Origin: Thiothrix nivea DSM 5205
GTDB lineage: Bacteria > Pseudomonadota > Gammaproteobacteria > Thiotrichales > Thiotrichaceae
Length of the DNA: 64,000 nt
Direction: 5' to 3'
NCBI RefSeq assembly: GCF_000260135.1
Contig: NZ_JH651384.1
Span: 1,863,693-1,927,692 of the forward strand
This document shows, one piece after another, positions 61,621-64,000 of this stretch. Under the pieces are notes generated by a model. That model made no database searches. It was not told the DNA's origin and was given only the letters and a program-made list of their open reading frames with translations. Within the stretch, counting starts at the first letter, position 1. Each line of letters starts with the position of its first letter. The translations under genes and the position numbers were made by a program.

Positions 61621-61651
61621 AAAATGCCCGCTGTTTACTAGCGGGCATTTT
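61621..61651 (-). terminator. Hairpin terminator between rpoZ and the spoT-like gene
   Basis: Perfect 12-base arms AAAATGCCCGCT (61621-61632) and AGCGGGCATTTT (61640-61651) enclose a 7-base loop. A T-run follows on the minus strand after rpoZ. It probably reduces read-through and sets rpoZ above spoT expression. Confidence 0.85.
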
Positions 61652-61659
61652 CATCTGCA

Positions 61660-61878
61660 TCAGTCTTCGGGCATGTGGGTGGTAATCACGACAGGCTTCT
61701 GGTTTAACAGACCGTCAGCAATTTCGCGCAGGGCAATCACGGTCGGCTTGTCACCCTCTTCATCCAGCAACGGCTGGGCACCGTGGGAAATATCGCGGGC
61801 GCGCTTCGCCGCTTTCAATACCAGTTCAAAATGGTTTTCCACATTCTGCAAGCAATCTTCTACCGTAATACGTGCCAT
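61660..61878 (-). CDS. rpoZ: RNA polymerase omega subunit
   Basis: A 72-residue omega subunit. It starts Met-Ala-Arg-Ile-Thr-Val-Glu-Asp-Cys and has the family segment [12 protein letters not shown], then Val-Ile-Ala-Leu-Arg-Glu-Ile-Ala. The open frame extends upstream to 61938, but the conserved start is at 61878. Omega forms part of the (p)ppGpp site on RNA polymerase, and its place before the spoT-like gene is the usual arrangement. Slightly shorter than the E. coli protein. Confidence 0.95.
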   Translation of the reverse strand: MARITVEDCLQNVENHFELVLKAAKRARDISHGAQPLLDEEGDKPTVIALREIADGLLNQKPVVITTHMPED

Positions 61879-61953
61879 CGTTGTTCCGCTTTTGAAAATC
61901 AATTGAATTACATTAAGCCGGATTATGACCGAGGTCAACCCCGACCCAAACCG

Positions 61954-62643
61954 TTAACCTAGCAAATCTGCCAGTCTAAGGCTTTTGCCATCCCCTTGTA
62001 TATGGCTTATTTCGGCGAGGAAAAGTTCCGCAGTGGCAATGGCATCCTGCAAGGCATCATGCGCCCCGTAACGCGGCAGGTTGTAATGCTGGCGCAAATT
62101 CCCCAAGCGGAACTGGTTGGGGATAATAACCTGCTGGGCACGCTCACGCAGGCGCTTTTCGATTGCCAGCGTATCCAGCATCAGCAGCGGCAACTTCCGC
62201 CCATAGACACGTTCCATCGCTGCTTGCAGGAACGTGCGCTCGATATGCTCGAAATGCGCAATCAGCACCTTGCCGGTCATGCGCTCCACCAGCTCATGCA
62301 GGGCATCGTGCAGATGAATGCCCTCATTCATCCGGTCGTCAGTGATCTTGTGCACCACCACGGTTTCAGGCGGCAACGGAAAATTCAGCTTGACGATACG
62401 GTGGATACAGCGCCCCATCTGCACGCGCCCCTGGCGGATTTCCGTGTAACCCATACTGAGGATGGCATCCTTACGCGCATCCAGCCCGGTGGTTTCAAAA
62501 TCCAGCACCAGATAATCCACATCCCATGCCGACTGCTTTTTGTCGGCGAAAGGGGTTTGCAGGTAATGGCGGGCGACCGGGTGTTCCACCTTCGGCAGCA
62601 GGCGCTGTTTCTGGGCTTCGGGGGAAAACCAACGCCACAGCAT
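61954..62643 (-). CDS. DnaQ-family 3'-5' exonuclease
   Basis: A 229-residue DEDD exonuclease. Motif I is Leu-Asp-Phe-Glu-Thr-Thr-Gly-Leu (Asp48 and Glu50), motif II has Ala-His-Phe-Glu-His-Ile-Glu (around 129), and motif III is Ala-His-Asp-Ala-Leu-Gln-Asp-Ala (around 195), a DEDDh pattern with the His. A basic N-terminal extension of about 40 residues precedes the core. It is similar to the epsilon-like exonucleases that accompany CBS/nucleotidyltransferase proteins. The ATG at 62643 overlaps the stop of the upstream gene by one base, so they are co-translated. Confidence 0.88.
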   Translation of the reverse strand: MLWRWFSPEAQKQRLLPKVEHPVARHYLQTPFADKKQSAWDVDYLVLDFETTGLDARKDAILSMGYTEIRQGRVQMGRCIHRIVKLNFPLPPETVVVHKITDDRMNEGIHLHDALHELVERMTGKVLIAHFEHIERTFLQAAMERVYGRKLPLLMLDTLAIEKRLRERAQQVIIPNQFRLGNLRQHYNLPRYGAHDALQDAIATAELFLAEISHIQGDGKSLRLADLLG

Positions 62644-64000
62644 CAGCGGAACCGGTCAGCCTGATAGCGGGTAGCCATGCTTTCCTGCATGGTCGACACC
62701 ACTTCAAAGGCATCTTTCAGATGGCGGCGTTCCAGCGCGGAAAGCTCTTCCGGGGGCACGTAGTTGTTCGGCTTCTGGCCATTTTCAATTTGCTTGGCCT
62801 GATGTTGCAGGCGTACCATGCTGATGAATTCAAAGGCATCGCGCAAGTCGTTGATAGTCCCTTCCGTCAGGACACCCGCCGCGCCAATCGCGTCCAGCCG
62901 CTCCCAGGTATTGATCGGCTCCAACCCGCCCGCCAGCGCATACAGGCGCGCCATGTCGATGACCGGCACCACGCCGCGTTTTTTCATGTCCATGCCTTTT
63001 TCTGCGCCTTCATCATGGCTATCTTTGTCCAGCACAAAACCACGGAAGAAACCCAGTGGCGGTTTGTGGCTCAGCACATTACCGGCCATGAATGCCTGGA
63101 ACAGGGTTTGCACTTTAGTCATCGACAGCACTTCCGCCTGCAAGGTAGCCAGCAAGCCCTTATCACCATGCAGGCAACGCAGGTCGAAGAAAATGCTGGC
63201 ATACATCAGCGCCTTCGGTTTCGGGTTCTCAATCCAGTCGGTGAAATAACCACGCCACACCGATAACGGTTGCCGCCACTGGTCGTTGGTCGCCATCACA
63301 TCACCGGGGCAATACACATACCCACACGCATCCAGCCCATCGCTGACATATTTGGCTACATGACGGAAATACGCGCCGTGTTCGGCCTCGTTGTAGTCAT
63401 CCGACAGGATCATGCCGTTATCCTGATCCGAATGCGCGGTTTGCTCCCGCCGTGCCATTGAACCGGCGACGATGAAAGCATATGGGATAGGCGGTGCGCC
63501 AAACTTTTCTTCCGCCAGCACCAGCAAACGGCGGACGATGGCCTGGCCGATGGAAGTCACCGCTTGGCCGATGTCATTAGCGGGCAGGCTTTGCCTGACC
63601 AGGCTCACCAGCACTTTCGGCAAGGTCTGGCTGAGTTCCGCCAAACGCTCAACGCTCTTGGCGGCAAACACGTCGCCGACCAGATAAATGGCATTGTGGC
63701 TCTGGCTGCGCAACAGGTCGGTAGCGGAAACCACCCCCACCACATCAGCGTTTTCCACCACTGGCAAATGGCGGATATTGCGGCGCGCCATCAGCAGCAA
63801 GGCTTCGGACGCCTGATCGCGTGGCGTCAGGGTCAGCGGTTTGGGCGTCATGATGCCGGATACCGGCTCTTCGACATTACGGCCTTCTGCCACCACGCGC
63901 TTGCGGAAATCCACATCGGTAACAATCCCGCACAAGCTGCCGTCAGCTTCGGTCACCATCGCGGTCTGGGCATTGAATTCGTTCATCTGGCAAGCAACCT
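62643..64000 (-). CDS. CBS-domain/DUF294 nucleotidyltransferase-like protein, N-terminus cut by window edge
   Basis: At least 452 residues are visible, and the frame stays open to the right edge, so the true start is outside. Two CBS motifs lie in the first 100 visible residues (Gly-Ile-Val-Thr-Asp-Val-Asp and Val-Gly-Val-Val-Ser-Ala-Thr-Asp). A nucleotidyltransferase-like domain follows, with Gly-Ser-Met-Ala-Arg-Arg-Glu-Gln and Ser-Asp-Gln-Asp-Asn. The rest matches the DUF294 C-terminal part (Arg-Gly-Tyr-Phe-Thr-Asp-Trp). Family members often have an N-terminal cNMP-binding domain, probably beyond the edge here. They are often paired with a DnaQ-like exonuclease, as here. Confidence 0.88.
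   Translation of the reverse strand, partial: VACQMNEFNAQTAMVTEADGSLCGIVTDVDFRKRVVAEGRNVEEPVSGIMTPKPLTLTPRDQASEALLLMARRNIRHLPVVENADVVGVVSATDLLRSQSHNAIYLVGDVFAAKSVERLAELSQTLPKVLVSLVRQSLPANDIGQAVTSIGQAIVRRLLVLAEEKFGAPPIPYAFIVAGSMARREQTAHSDQDNGMILSDDYNEAEHGAYFRHVAKYVSDGLDACGYVYCPGDVMATNDQWRQPLSVWRGYFTDWIENPKPKALMYASIFFDLRCLHGDKGLLATLQAEVLSMTKVQTLFQAFMAGNVLSHKPPLGFFRGFVLDKDSHDEGAEKGMDMKKRGVVPVIDMARLYALAGGLEPINTWERLDAIGAAGVLTEGTINDLRDAFEFISMVRLQHQAKQIENGQKPNNYVPPEELSALERRHLKDAFEVVSTMQESMATRYQADRFR

Overview
The window looks like the chromosome of a gammaproteobacterial chemolithoautotroph, most likely a sulfur oxidiser of the Thiothrix/Thiotrichales kind. The genus is inferred from gene content and not proven. 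The basis is a form IA RuBisCO, a complete alpha-carboxysome shell set, a DAB inorganic-carbon pump, a group 3b [NiFe] hydrogenase, and gammaproteobacterial housekeeping genes (rpoZ-spoT, ppx, RstAB-like two-component system).

Region 1 (1-10,413, minus strand): an edge-truncated membrane protein, a Gly/Cys-tailed membrane protein, a Sel1-repeat protein behind a membrane-spanning solute-binding/LuxR receptor, sodB, gloA, an msrA remnant, and a five-gene NAD(P)-linked hydrogenase operon (beta, gamma, delta, alpha, maturation protease).

Region 2 (10,414-22,300): a defence island. A Fic-protein remnant precedes a type I restriction operon hsdM-rhuM-hsdS-(proteasome-like protein)-hsdR. A hipBA pair converges on it, with hipA split by an IS66-family element.

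Region 3 (22,308-40,400, minus): an uninterrupted 16-gene CO2-concentrating operon: cbbL, cbbS, csoS2, csoSCA, csoS4A, csoS4B, two csoS1, acRAF, a disordered McdB-like protein, cbbO, sulP, dabB, a membrane protein, dabA and a PII-like gene. Several junctions are ATGA overlaps. The expected partners mcdA and cbbQ are absent. RuBisCO, shell, carbonic anhydrase, bicarbonate/CO2 uptake and a probable nitrogen/carbon-state sensor thus appear to share one transcript.

Region 4 (40,404-50,622): an accessory island lying between cbbL and its divergent regulator cbbR. It holds a truncated two-TM protein, an IS1595-type element, a two-gene module of a free-standing alanyl-tRNA-synthetase-like core plus a large multi-GAF protein, and a DUF4143-type ATPase. 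The GAF gene is broken by an IS630-type element that itself carries a second, apparently identical IS66 copy; removing both elements restores one 1030-codon frame. Very similar LysR-type palindromes lie at the two ends of the island. The two IS66 copies are direct repeats bracketing the whole carbon operon.

Region 5 (50,623-64,000): cbbR-csoS1D, then core genes: an RstAB-like pair, a lipoprotein, a glutathione transferase, tRNA-Phe, a membrane protein, and a minus-strand run of a CBS/nucleotidyltransferase (edge-truncated), a DnaQ-like exonuclease, rpoZ, a SpoT-like protein with a degenerate synthetase domain, ridA and ppx.
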